This document shows positions 7,874 to 15,710 of a stretch of 64,000 nucleotides of DNA, in pieces. The stretch is from contig NZ_JBHZGI010000008.1 of NCBI RefSeq assembly GCF_051900535.1, positions 62,001 to 126,000 on the forward strand, written 5' to 3'. The DNA is from Frateuria_A sp051900535. GTDB taxonomy: Bacteria > Pseudomonadota > Gammaproteobacteria > Xanthomonadales > Rhodanobacteraceae. Below the pieces are notes generated by a model. The model was not told where the DNA came from, did no database searches, and saw only the letters and a list, made by a program, of their open reading frames with translations. Within the stretch, counting starts at the first letter, position 1. Each line of letters starts with the position of its first letter. Position numbers and translations under genes: made by a program.

Positions 7874-8851
7874 ATGACCCTCGACGGCACGCTGCAGGAC
7901 CTCAACGACCTCTATTTCTTCGCCATGGTGGTCGAGCACAACGGCTTCTCAGCGGCTGGCCGTGCCTTGGGCATCCCCAAATCGCGTTTGAGCAAGCGGG
8001 TGTCGCAGTTGGAGGAGCGCCTGGGTGTGCGACTTCTGCAGCGGACCACCCGTCGTTTCGTGGTGACCGAAGTAGGCGAGCGCTTCTATGCCCACTGCCG
8101 CGCGGTGCTGGAAGAAGCCCGCGCGGCGCAGGAAGCGGTCGACGAGCTGCGCGCCGAGCCACGGGGCGTAGTGCGTCTGAGCTGCCCGGTCTCGCTGGCG
8201 CAGACGGTGGTGGCACACGTGCTGCCGGACTTCCTTGCGCAGTACCCCAAGGTGCAGGTGCGCGTGCTTTCCAGCAACCGGCGCGTGGACGTGGTGGGCG
8301 AGGGCTACGACATCGCCATTCGCGTGCGCAGCAAGCTCGATGCCGACGCCAACATGGTGATGCGTACCTTCGGCCTGTCCCGCGTGCTCGCTGTGGCCAG
8401 CCCCGGAATGCTCGACCGCCTGGGGCGGCCCAAGGCGCCGGCAGAACTGTCCACGTTGCCGGCACTGACCATGCTCGAGCACGAGGGCGCGCAGGTATGG
8501 GAGTTGATCGACGCTCAGGGCGAGCGCGTTTCGGTGGAGATGAATGCACGCCTGGTCACCGGTGAGTTCGCGCTGCTGCTGGAAGCCGCACGCCGTGGTC
8601 TGGGTGTTGCGCTGCTGCCGGAGTTCGTTTGCGCGCCCGCGGTTACCCGCGGCGAGCTGGAAGTGGTGCTGCCTGACTGGAGCGCGCCGGAAGGCACCAT
8701 GCATTTCGTCTATCCCAGCCGTCGCGGAATGCTGCCCGGCGTGCGTGCGCTGGTGGACTTCCTTGCCGAGCGCCTGCCCGAGGCGACCCGCCTGAAGCAC
8801 GAGCAATGCCGGCAACGCCCGCTCGATCCACTCGACCGGCCGCGCACATGA
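7874..8851 (+). CDS. LysR family transcriptional regulator
   Basis: The 325-residue protein has the N-terminal winged helix (FFAMVVEHNGFSAAGRALGIPKSRLSKRVSQLEERLG, split over residues ~14-50) and a LysR substrate-binding domain (from about residue 90, GVVRLSCPVSLAQTVV, to the C-terminus). It most resembles the CrgA/YafC-type group that controls neighbouring oxidoreductases. An AAGGAAA lies nine bases before the ATG. Divergent placement from azoR with a shared palindrome suggests it controls azoR and itself, probably in response to an electrophile or quinone. Confidence 0.9.
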   Translation: MTLDGTLQDLNDLYFFAMVVEHNGFSAAGRALGIPKSRLSKRVSQLEERLGVRLLQRTTRRFVVTEVGERFYAHCRAVLEEARAAQEAVDELRAEPRGVVRLSCPVSLAQTVVAHVLPDFLAQYPKVQVRVLSSNRRVDVVGEGYDIAIRVRSKLDADANMVMRTFGLSRVLAVASPGMLDRLGRPKAPAELSTLPALTMLEHEGAQVWELIDAQGERVSVEMNARLVTGEFALLLEAARRGLGVALLPEFVCAPAVTRGELEVVLPDWSAPEGTMHFVYPSRRGMLPGVRALVDFLAERLPEATRLKHEQCRQRPLDPLDRPRT

Positions 8852-8894
8852 GCCGTGCTAGGCTTGCCGTTTGGCCTTCCAGACATCCGTGCGC

Positions 8895-10040
8895 ATGAAC
8901 ATCGACACCAAGCTTCCCAAGGTCGGCACCACCATCTTCAGCGTGATGAGCCAGCTTGCGCTCGATCACCAGGCGGTGAACCTGGGCCAGGGCTTTCCCG
9001 ATTTCGAGCCGCCGCAGCCTTTGCGTGACGCTCTCACCCGAGCGATGGCCGAAGGCAAGAACCAGTACGCCCCGGGCATCGGCACCGCCGCGCTGCGCGA
9101 GCAGATCGCGATCAAAACACAGCGGTTGTATGGGCGGCGCGTGGACTCGGCTACCGAGATCACGGTGACGTCCGGCGCCACCGAGGCGCTGTTTTGCGCG
9201 ATCGCGGCGACCGTGCGTTCGGGCGAGGAGGTGATCGTGTTCGACCCGGCCTACGACTCCTACGAGCCGGCGATCGAACTGCAGGGCGCACGCGCGGTAC
9301 ACATCCCCCTGACCGTGCCCAGCTTCTCGATCGACTGGCAGCGCGTGCGCGATGCGATCACCCCGAAGACACGGATGATCCTGATCAACAGCCCGCACAA
9401 TCCCTCGGGCGCGGTACTTTCGGCGGACGACCTGCAGATCCTGGCCGAGCTCACCCGCGACACCGACATCGTCGTGCTGTCGGACGAGGTCTACGAACAC
9501 ATCGTCTATGACGGTTGTCGGCACGAAAGCGTGCTGCGGCATCCGGAGCTGGCCGAGCGCAGCATCGTGGTGTCCAGCTTCGGCAAGACCTACCACTGCA
9601 CCGGCTGGAAAGTCGGTTATGCGGTGGCGCCAGCGGCGCTGTCGGCCGAGTTCCGCAAGGTGCACCAGTACCTGACCTTCTGCACGTTCCATCCCGCGCA
9701 GGCGGCCTTCGCCGAAATCATGGCCAATGACCCGGCGCACTACCTGGAACTGCCGGACTTCTACCAGGCCAAGCGCGACCGCTTCCGCGCGCTGCTGGCG
9801 CCCTCGCGCTTCAAGCTTCTCGACGTGCCGGGCGGTTATTTCCAGCTGGTCGACTACTCGGCCGTCCGCGACCAGGACGACCTCGCGTTCGCGCGCTGGC
9901 TGGTGGAGCAGGGCGGCGTGGCGGGCATCCCGCTGACACCGTTCTACGAAAAGCCGCCCGGCACGCGCCTGCTGCGCCTGTGCTTCGCCAAGAGCGATGC
10001 CACCATGACCGCCGCCGCGGAGCGCCTGTGCCGTCTGTGA
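8895..10040 (+). CDS. ybdL: Methionine (glutamine) aminotransferase, YbdL family
   Basis: The 381-residue fold-type I PLP enzyme matches E. coli YbdL closely throughout: KLPKVGTTIFSVMS, VNLGQGFPDF, SGATEALFCAI, INSPHNPSG, SDEVYEHI and the PLP lysine SSFGKTYHCTGWK (Lys231). YbdL prefers methionine and also takes glutamine, histidine and phenylalanine as amino donors. The start MNIDTKLPKV at 8895 aligns with the family start; an upstream in-frame codon at 8871 exists but adds only eight unconserved residues. The stop is two bases before the ATG of the omega-amidase gene, so the two form an operon: the transaminase makes 2-oxoglutaramate, which the amidase removes. Confidence 0.93.
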   Translation: MNIDTKLPKVGTTIFSVMSQLALDHQAVNLGQGFPDFEPPQPLRDALTRAMAEGKNQYAPGIGTAALREQIAIKTQRLYGRRVDSATEITVTSGATEALFCAIAATVRSGEEVIVFDPAYDSYEPAIELQGARAVHIPLTVPSFSIDWQRVRDAITPKTRMILINSPHNPSGAVLSADDLQILAELTRDTDIVVLSDEVYEHIVYDGCRHESVLRHPELAERSIVVSSFGKTYHCTGWKVGYAVAPAALSAEFRKVHQYLTFCTFHPAQAAFAEIMANDPAHYLELPDFYQAKRDRFRALLAPSRFKLLDVPGGYFQLVDYSAVRDQDDLAFARWLVEQGGVAGIPLTPFYEKPPGTRLLRLCFAKSDATMTAAAERLCRL

Positions 10041-10042
10041 GC

Positions 10043-10843
10043 ATGCAGCCGCTGACCGTCAGCCTGGTCCAGGGCGCCACGCGCTGGCACGACGCGCCGG
10101 CCAATCGCGAGTACTACGGCGCGCTGGTGCGCCAGGCCCGGGGCAGCGACCTGATCGTGCTTCCGGAGACGTTCCTGTCCGGTTTCAGCAACGACACGCG
10201 AGTCAGCGCCGGCACCATGGACGGGGAGGGTGTGGCCTGGCTTCGCGATCTGGCGTGCGAGATGGACGCGGTGATCTGCGGCAGCCTGGCCATCATCGAA
10301 AACGGCACCGTCTACAACCGCCTGTTCTGGATGCGCCCGGACGGCAGCCACGCGCAGTACGACAAGCGCCACCTGTTCCGCATGGCCGGCGAGCACACGC
10401 GTTACGGCGGTGGCCGCGAGCGGCTGGTGGTCGAGTTGAACGGCTGGCGCATCCTGCCGCAGGTCTGTTACGACCTGCGCTTCCCCGTGTGGCTGCGCAA
10501 CCGCCGCCTGGAGAGCGCGGCCGGCGGCATGGATTACGACCTGGCGTTGTTCGTCGCCAACTGGCCGGCGCCGCGCCGGCAGCCCTGGCGCACGCTGCTG
10601 CGCGCGCGGGCGATCGAAAACCTTGCGTGCGTGGTAGGCGTCAACCGCGTCGGCGTGGACGGCAACGACTTGCCGTATGCGGGCGACAGCGCAGTGATCG
10701 ACCCGGTCGGCGAGGCGATGATCGAGCTCGGCACGCAGGAACAGGTCGCCACGGTGCGCCTGGATCCGGCGCCTTTGCTGGCGCACCGCGAGCGTTTTCC
10801 CGCGTGGATGGATGCCGACGAGTTCACCTTGGGGCCGATGTGA
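10043..10843 (+). CDS. yafV: Omega-amidase (nitrilase superfamily, YafV-like)
   Basis: The 266-residue carbon-nitrogen hydrolase has the full Glu-Lys-Cys triad: Glu42 in LPETFLSGF, Lys108 in YDKRHLF and Cys142 in QVCYDLRFP. This triad and the SGFSND context are those of YafV/Nit2 omega-amidases, which hydrolyse 2-oxoglutaramate to 2-oxoglutarate and ammonia. It is translationally coupled to the YbdL-type aminotransferase, making the transamination effectively irreversible (glutamine transaminase-omega-amidase route, also used in methionine salvage). A hairpin about 80 bases downstream may end the operon. Confidence 0.9.
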   Translation: MQPLTVSLVQGATRWHDAPANREYYGALVRQARGSDLIVLPETFLSGFSNDTRVSAGTMDGEGVAWLRDLACEMDAVICGSLAIIENGTVYNRLFWMRPDGSHAQYDKRHLFRMAGEHTRYGGGRERLVVELNGWRILPQVCYDLRFPVWLRNRRLESAAGGMDYDLALFVANWPAPRRQPWRTLLRARAIENLACVVGVNRVGVDGNDLPYAGDSAVIDPVGEAMIELGTQEQVATVRLDPAPLLAHRERFPAWMDADEFTLGPM

Positions 10844-10920
10844 TCGAATCGCCAGGGCGGCAGTCGCAGAGTGTGCCCACGCAGCGCGTGATCGCACCTG
10901 CCGCAGGCTCCATCACGACG

Positions 10921-10941
10921 AAGCCGCCCATGGGGCGGCTT
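10921..10941. terminator. Hairpin between convergent yafV and arsC
   Basis: AAGCCGCCC (10921-10929) pairs perfectly with GGGCGGCTT (10933-10941) around the loop ATG, followed by TCTGTTG. It lies between two converging genes and can serve both, though the T-tract is weak. Confidence 0.6.
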
Positions 10942-10973
10942 CTGTTGCGGTCGCCATCGGCATTGGCGCGCAA

Positions 10974-10991
10974 GGTGGGCTGAAGCCCACC
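10974..10991. repeat. GGTGGGCT/AGCCCACC short inverted repeat
   Basis: GGTGGGCT (10974-10981) and AGCCCACC (10984-10991) form a perfect 8 bp hairpin with a two-base loop, just before the arsC stop. Near-identical units occur after the LysR gene at 21942-21959 and, degenerately, near 17944-17970, so this is a small dispersed intergenic repeat family. Confidence 0.6.
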
Positions 10992-10998
10992 CCGCGGT

Positions 10999-11349
10999 TC
11001 AAGGCAGGATGGCCAGGATCGCCTCCGGCGGGCGGCCGATGGCGGCCTTGCCACCGGCCACGACGATGGGGCGCTCGATGAGTTTCGGATGCGCGACCAT
11101 CGCCTGCAGGAGGGCTTGGTCGCCCACCGCGGGGTCGTCCAGGCCAAGCTCCTTGTACTCCGCCTCGCCCGTGCGAAGCAGCTGGCGCGGCGTCATGCCC
11201 AGCAGGTGCAGCAGGTTCTTGAGCTCATCCACGCCGGGCGGCGTGTCGAGGTAGTTGACCACTTCAGGCTCGATGCCGCGCGCCTGCAGCAGCTCGAGCG
11301 TTCCGCGCGACTTGGAACAGCGGCTGTTGTGGTAAATGCGCACGGTCAT
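10999..11349 (-). CDS. arsC: ArsC family arsenate reductase (glutaredoxin type)
   Basis: The 116-residue protein has the ArsC active site HNSRCSKSRGTL with Cys11, the ArsC-specific helix TPPGVDELKNLLHLLGM, and the C-terminal ERPIVVAGGKAAIGRPPE with the conserved arginine. Members reduce arsenate with glutathione and glutaredoxin; the short chromosomal YfgD-like proteins outside ars operons often have an uncertain role. It follows rluB by 12 bases and is probably the last gene of scpA-scpB-rluB-arsC rather than part of an arsenic operon, so arsenate reduction in vivo is not assured. Confidence 0.88.
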   Translation of the reverse strand: MTVRIYHNSRCSKSRGTLELLQARGIEPEVVNYLDTPPGVDELKNLLHLLGMTPRQLLRTGEAEYKELGLDDPAVGDQALLQAMVAHPKLIERPIVVAGGKAAIGRPPEAILAILP

Positions 11350-11361
11350 GGCGGCGAGACC

Positions 11362-12789
11362 TCAGCGGTTTCCGTGGCGGTTGCCGCCGCGGCCGCCCTG
11401 GGGCCGTCCACCGCCGCCCTGCGGGCGGTTGCCGCGGTTTTGCGGCCTACCGCCCTGGCCCGGGCTTCCACCCGGGCGGGGACCGCGATTGCCGCCACCG
11501 CCACCGCCGAAGCCGGAGTAGGGGCCGGCGTTGCGTGCTTCACCACCGCGGCCGCCCGCCGGCTTGCCGCCGCGTCGATTGCCGCCCGCCGCGTTGCCGC
11601 CTGCCGCGTTGCCGGCAGCCCGGTTGCCGCCCGGCGCCTGCCCACGGCCGCCGCCTTCGCGGCTTTCGCCCGCGAACCAGGTGCGCACCGACGGCAGTTC
11701 CTGCCCGGGCGCAACACCGCGCTTGCTCTTGCGACGGCCGGGGGCCGCCGGACGCTCCGGCCTGGCCACGTTTCCGTTGACTTCCTTGCCCGGGCGGCGG
11801 CGCTGCTGCTTGCCCCGCGCCGGTTCCTCGCGGATGCGGTCGAACGCGCGCAGCTCGCGGGCCTCGTCGTGGTAGGCGCCGCTCCAGCCAGTCGGCGCGC
11901 CGCGCTCGGGACGGTATTCGGTGACGCTGCGGCTGGCGCGGCGCTGGTGCAGGACCGGGCTCAGCGTCAGCACCGGCTGGGCAGGCCCCAGGCCGGCGGA
12001 CTTGCGCAGGTCCTTGATGGCATCTTCGGAAAGCGACTCGCTGTCGCCCCGGCGCAACGTGCGCGGCAGCTCGACAGTGCCATAGCGGATGCGCTTGAGG
12101 CGGCTGACCAGGAAACCCTGCGAATCCCACAGGCGGCGCACCTCGCGGTTGCGGCCTTCGCGGATCACCACGCGGAACCAGCTGTGGCTGCCGCCTCGGC
12201 TGATGATGGCGATCTCGTCGAAGCGTGCGGGGCCATCCTCCAGCTCCACGCCCGACTTGAGCTTCTCGATCACCTCGTCCGGCACCTCGCCGTGCACGCG
12301 GCAGAGATACTCGCGGCCAAGCCCGCTCCTGGGGTGCATCAGCGCGTTGGCCAACTCGCCGTCGGTGGTGAGCAGCAGCAGGCCGGTGGTGTTGATGTCC
12401 AGGCGGCCCACGGCCACCCAGCGTGCGCCCTTCAGGCGCGGCAGCTGTTCGAACACGGTGGGGCGGCCGTCGGGATCCTCGCGGGTGGTCACCACGCCTT
12501 CGGGCTTGTGGTAGAGCAGCACCTCGGTCTCGTCGCGGTTGTCGGTGGCGACGACGAACTGCTTGCCGTCGAGCACGACGCGGTCGCCGGCGTGCACGCT
12601 GGCGCCGATGCCGGCCGGCGCGCCGTTGAGTTCGACCTCGCCAGCCTGGATGCGCTGTTCCAGCATGCGGCGCGAGCCCAGGCCCGCGTTGGCCAGCACC
12701 TTGTGCAGGCGTTCTTCCAGGGCGGGGCTGTCGGCCTCTTCGCGGGGTTCGCGCTTGAGGGTCAAAACGGATTTCTGCGGCGCAGTCAT
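11362..12789 (-). CDS. rluB: 23S rRNA pseudouridine(2605) synthase with long Gly/Arg/Asn-rich tail
   Basis: The 475-residue protein has an S4 RNA-binding domain (residues ~24-83, RLHKVLANAGLGSRRMLEQ) and an RsuA/RluB catalytic domain with GRLDINTTGLLLLT, whose Asp131 is the nucleophile. RluB modifies U2605 of 23S rRNA. The catalytic part ends near residue 275. The remaining ~200 residues are low complexity, first basic (KQQRRRPGKE) and then Gly/Arg/Asn/Gln-rich with GGNRGG and GGRPQ repeats, predicted disordered and strongly positive. The start overlaps the scpB stop by four bases. E. coli RluB is about 290 residues, so the tail is a large extension. Confidence 0.92.
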   Translation of the reverse strand: MTAPQKSVLTLKREPREEADSPALEERLHKVLANAGLGSRRMLEQRIQAGEVELNGAPAGIGASVHAGDRVVLDGKQFVVATDNRDETEVLLYHKPEGVVTTREDPDGRPTVFEQLPRLKGARWVAVGRLDINTTGLLLLTTDGELANALMHPRSGLGREYLCRVHGEVPDEVIEKLKSGVELEDGPARFDEIAIISRGGSHSWFRVVIREGRNREVRRLWDSQGFLVSRLKRIRYGTVELPRTLRRGDSESLSEDAIKDLRKSAGLGPAQPVLTLSPVLHQRRASRSVTEYRPERGAPTGWSGAYHDEARELRAFDRIREEPARGKQQRRRPGKEVNGNVARPERPAAPGRRKSKRGVAPGQELPSVRTWFAGESREGGGRGQAPGGNRAAGNAAGGNAAGGNRRGGKPAGGRGGEARNAGPYSGFGGGGGGNRGPRPGGSPGQGGRPQNRGNRPQGGGGRPQGGRGGNRHGNR

Positions 12790-13649
12790 GCGCGGTACTC
12801 CTCGGTGTCCTGCTCGGCGGCGTCTTCGTCGACGTCCGCAGGGGCTGCTGCCTCGTCGGCAGTGGCGGGTGGGGTGGGCGCCTCGTCCTCGGACGCGGCG
12901 GCGGTGGTTTCGGTGGCGTCGGCCGGTTCGGCCTCGGCCTCGGCGAGCGCGGGTGCTTCGCCGGAAAGCGCCTCGTCCTGGCCGGACTCGGCGGTGTTTT
13001 CGTCGATGTCGCCAGGGGCCTCGTCCTGCACGGCCCCGGCATCTTCCTCGTCCGGATCGATCGGCAGGTCCTTGATCACCCGCGGGGGCAGCGGTTCCTG
13101 GTCGAGGCGAAGCTGCGGGTCTTCCATGTCGCGGATTTCGGACAGCGGCGGCAGCTCGTCCAGCGACTTGAGGCTGAAGTAATCCAGGAATGCCCGGGTG
13201 GTGCCGAACAGCGCCGGCTTGCCGGGCACGTCGCGATGGCCGACCACGCGGATCCACTCGCGCTCTTCCAGCGTCTTGACGATGTTGGAAGAGACCACCA
13301 CGCCGCGGATCTGTTCGATCTCCGGCCGGGTGATCGGCTGGCGGTAGGCGATCAGCGCCAGCGTTTCCAGCAGGGCGCGCGAGTAGCGGCTGGGCTTCTC
13401 GGTCCACATGCGCGACACCCAAGGGTGCACGTCCTGACGGACCTGGTAGCGGAAGCCGGAGGCGACTTCCCTGAGCTCCACGCCGCGGCCGGCGCAGTCC
13501 TCGCCCAGCGACTCCAGCGCCCGCGCGATCGCCTCGCGGTCGACCTGGTCCTCGTCGATGAACAGCTCGCCCAGCTGAGCCACGGTGAGCGGCTGACTGG
13601 CGGCAAGCAGCGCCGCTTCGATAATCGGTTTGAGTTGCTCGATCTGCAT
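12786..13649 (-). CDS. scpB: Segregation and condensation protein B with acidic tail
   Basis: ScpB is the winged-helix kleisin-associated subunit of the SMC-ScpAB complex that compacts and segregates the chromosome. The first ~190 residues are typical (IEAALLAASQPLTVAQLGELF, YSRALLETLALIAYRQPITRPEIEQIRGV, GKPALFGTTRAFLDYFSL). The last ~95 residues are almost only Glu, Asp, Ala, Thr and Pro, a highly acidic disordered tail. The full length of 287 exceeds the usual ~190-200. The stop overlaps the rluB start by four bases and the gene follows scpA after 36 bases. Confidence 0.95.
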   Translation of the reverse strand: MQIEQLKPIIEAALLAASQPLTVAQLGELFIDEDQVDREAIARALESLGEDCAGRGVELREVASGFRYQVRQDVHPWVSRMWTEKPSRYSRALLETLALIAYRQPITRPEIEQIRGVVVSSNIVKTLEEREWIRVVGHRDVPGKPALFGTTRAFLDYFSLKSLDELPPLSEIRDMEDPQLRLDQEPLPPRVIKDLPIDPDEEDAGAVQDEAPGDIDENTAESGQDEALSGEAPALAEAEAEPADATETTAAASEDEAPTPPATADEAAAPADVDEDAAEQDTEEYRA

Positions 13650-13685
13650 GGCCTTGAGGTCAGAGATGCGAATGGAGCCGCGCCG

Positions 13686-14588
13686 TCAATCGGCGGCGGC
13701 GGAAACCGGCATGTCGTCCGGCAGTTCGTCGTTTTCTTCGGCCAGCGCGGTCTTTGCCTTGACGTAGATCGGCGCCAGTGGCTCTTCCTGCACGATCTCG
13801 ACGAGCATTTCCTTGGCCAGCTCCAGCATGGCCAGGAAGGTCACCACCACGCCCAGGCGGCCTTCGGTGATATCGAACAGGCTTTCGAAGCGGTGGAACG
13901 TGCTGTCTTCCAGACGGCTCAGCAGTTCGCCCATCCGTTGGCGCACGCTCAATGCCTCGCGCTTGATCGCGTGGTGGCCGAACAGCTCGGCGCGGTGCAT
14001 CACATCCTTGAGCGCCAGCAGCATTTCCTTCAGGTCCAGCGGCGGCGGCAGCTTCACCACGTTGCGCTCGCCCACCTCGGCCTGCACCACCACAGTGTCG
14101 CGTTCCAGGCGGGGCAGGGTGTCGATGTCCTCGGCGGCCTTCTTGAAGCGCTCGTATTCCTGCAGGCGGCGCACCAGTTCGGCGCGTGGGTCGTCTTCGA
14201 TGCCTTCCTCGGCGGGCGGCCGGGGAAGCAGCAGGCGCGACTTGATCTCGCCCAGGATCGCGGCCATCAGCAGGTACTCGGCGGCCAGCTCCAGCCGCAT
14301 CGTGTCCCGCATCATGTCGATGTATTCCATGTATTGCCGGGTGATTTCGGCAATCGGAATGTCCAGGATGTCCAGGTTCTGGCGGCGGATCAGGTACAGC
14401 AGCAGGTCCAGCGGGCCCTCGAACGCTTCGAGGAAAACTTCCAGGGCGTCCGGCGGGATGTACAGGTCCTGCGGCATCTGCAGCATGGGTTCGCCGCGCA
14501 CGACCGCCAGCGGCATTTCCTGCTGCTGGGGGATCGACGCGAAGGCGTCCTGCGACGGTGCGGCCGGCTGCTGCGGTTCTGTGCTCAT
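13686..14588 (-). CDS. scpA: Segregation and condensation protein A
   Basis: The 300-residue kleisin has the signature FEGPLDLLLYLIRRQNLDILDIPI near residues 58-81, YLLMAAILGEIKSRLLLP, and a C-terminal winged helix (GVVVTFLAMLELAKEMLVEI). ScpA bridges SMC heads and binds ScpB. A ~45-residue Gln/Pro-rich leader precedes the conserved part. The ATG at 14588 is preferred over the in-frame TTG just before it; there is no strong ribosome binding site. It is the first gene of the scpA-scpB-rluB-arsC run and faces a 692-base gap with no recognisable gene. Confidence 0.95.
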   Translation of the reverse strand: MSTEPQQPAAPSQDAFASIPQQQEMPLAVVRGEPMLQMPQDLYIPPDALEVFLEAFEGPLDLLLYLIRRQNLDILDIPIAEITRQYMEYIDMMRDTMRLELAAEYLLMAAILGEIKSRLLLPRPPAEEGIEDDPRAELVRRLQEYERFKKAAEDIDTLPRLERDTVVVQAEVGERNVVKLPPPLDLKEMLLALKDVMHRAELFGHHAIKREALSVRQRMGELLSRLEDSTFHRFESLFDITEGRLGVVVTFLAMLELAKEMLVEIVQEEPLAPIYVKAKTALAEENDELPDDMPVSAAAD

Positions 14589-14591
14589 CAA

Positions 14592-15283
14592 TGCATGTCG
14601 TGAGGCCGCTCACGCGGCCGGCAATGCGTTCAAAACCTGTCGTCCTGGCGGGCGGTGCCCTGTAGACGGGTATCCCCTCGTGACCGCGGCTTCGGGCCGG
14701 CGATCGTTCAAGCTGGCTCGCCGGTTCCGGCACAGCCGTCGCCGCGTGTCGCTTGACGAAGCCGCACCACGGCGGTTCGGTCAGGCGGGCTCGGGCGACC
14801 ACCAAGGCGTCCACGCCGGGCACCGGGCCCTGGAACGAACGCAAGACAGGATGGCGACACGGGCGCCACGGACGGTTTCAATCGGTCTGCCGGGACTCGG
14901 ATGCGTGCCGCGATGGCCGGTATCGACCGGCACGGCGCACGCTTGAACCGGGCATGGGGACAGGTTAGCGGTAGCGTTGCGGCAAGTCCAGTACGCAGGT
15001 GCTCGCGCATGGGGCAGCATGTGACACGGTGCGTCGGGCAGACGCCGGGCGCGGCAGTTCCAATGCCGTGGCGGGCGGGCAAGGGGTGGCGTCGCATCGA
15101 TCCATCGATGGCATGGCGTTTGCTTCGCCGTGCGGTGAGATGTCCGTTTTTCTCGCTGCGCGTGCCGTTCGCTGAACACTGGCGGCTACGCAGGCAGCAA
15201 CCGGGTGTCGATGGGACGCAGGATGCGTCGTACGATCGCAGGGACGTCACAGGGGCGCAGGTGCGTTCCGTTTGGGGAGTTGG
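14592..15283. other. Intergenic region without recognisable gene
   Basis: Nearly 700 bases separate the divergent scpA and PilZ genes. Frames open across it on both strands but give Arg/Pro/Cys-rich translations with no conserved motif, unlike the neighbouring genes. It must hold the promoters of scpA and of the PilZ gene; I cannot assign boxes with confidence. A small RNA or a degraded gene is possible. Confidence 0.5.
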
Positions 15284-15652
15284 ATGACGATCGAAGACAA
15301 CGTGACGGATGAATCGGGCCCGAAATTCCTGCGGCCCGCGCGCATGCGCATCGAAACCACCGTGCTCATGAGCCACGGCGTGCAGTCGCATCCGACCGAA
15401 CTGGTCGACATCTCCGCCACGGGCGCGCTGCTGCGCCGACCGCTGGGCTGGCAGGGCGAGCTGGGACAGAACTGGGTGCTGGACATGATCTTCGGCCGCG
15501 ACCTGCACATCCATCTGGAGGCAGTGGTCGCGCGCATCTCCGACCGCCACATCGGCTTTGCCTACTCGCGCATCCCGGAAGACAAGCAGGTGCCGCTGTG
15601 GAACCTGCTGGGAGGCTACGCGGACATACTGGAGCATTGGCGGGAGGAGTGA
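15284..15652 (+). CDS. PilZ domain protein
   Basis: The 122-residue product is a single PilZ-type beta-barrel: an N-terminal arginine region (FLRPARMRIETTV), the DxSxxG motif as DISATGALL, then MIFGRDLHIHLEAVVARISDRHIGFAYS. PilZ domains bind cyclic di-GMP through RxxxR and DxSxxG. Here the second motif is intact, while the arginine motif reads RPARMR, so spacing is not canonical and binding may be altered. GGGGAG lies five bases upstream of the ATG, which fixes the start. It is a single gene convergent with fadD; a role in motility or biofilm signalling is the family's usual one. Confidence 0.8.
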   Translation: MTIEDNVTDESGPKFLRPARMRIETTVLMSHGVQSHPTELVDISATGALLRRPLGWQGELGQNWVLDMIFGRDLHIHLEAVVARISDRHIGFAYSRIPEDKQVPLWNLLGGYADILEHWREE

Positions 15653-15710
15653 TCCAGCCGTGCGCTTTTCGTAGGAACCCACAAATGGTCCCCTACGAAG
15701 GCCTGGGCGC

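Noticed and set aside
13660..14844. A 394-residue frame overlapping scpA on the same strand
   Set aside because: It is a shifted frame of scpA with Arg/Gly/Pro-rich composition; scpA itself shows all family motifs.
14708..15682. A 324-residue minus-strand frame across the gap and the PilZ gene
   Set aside because: It covers the PilZ gene antisense and shows no conserved motif in the gap.
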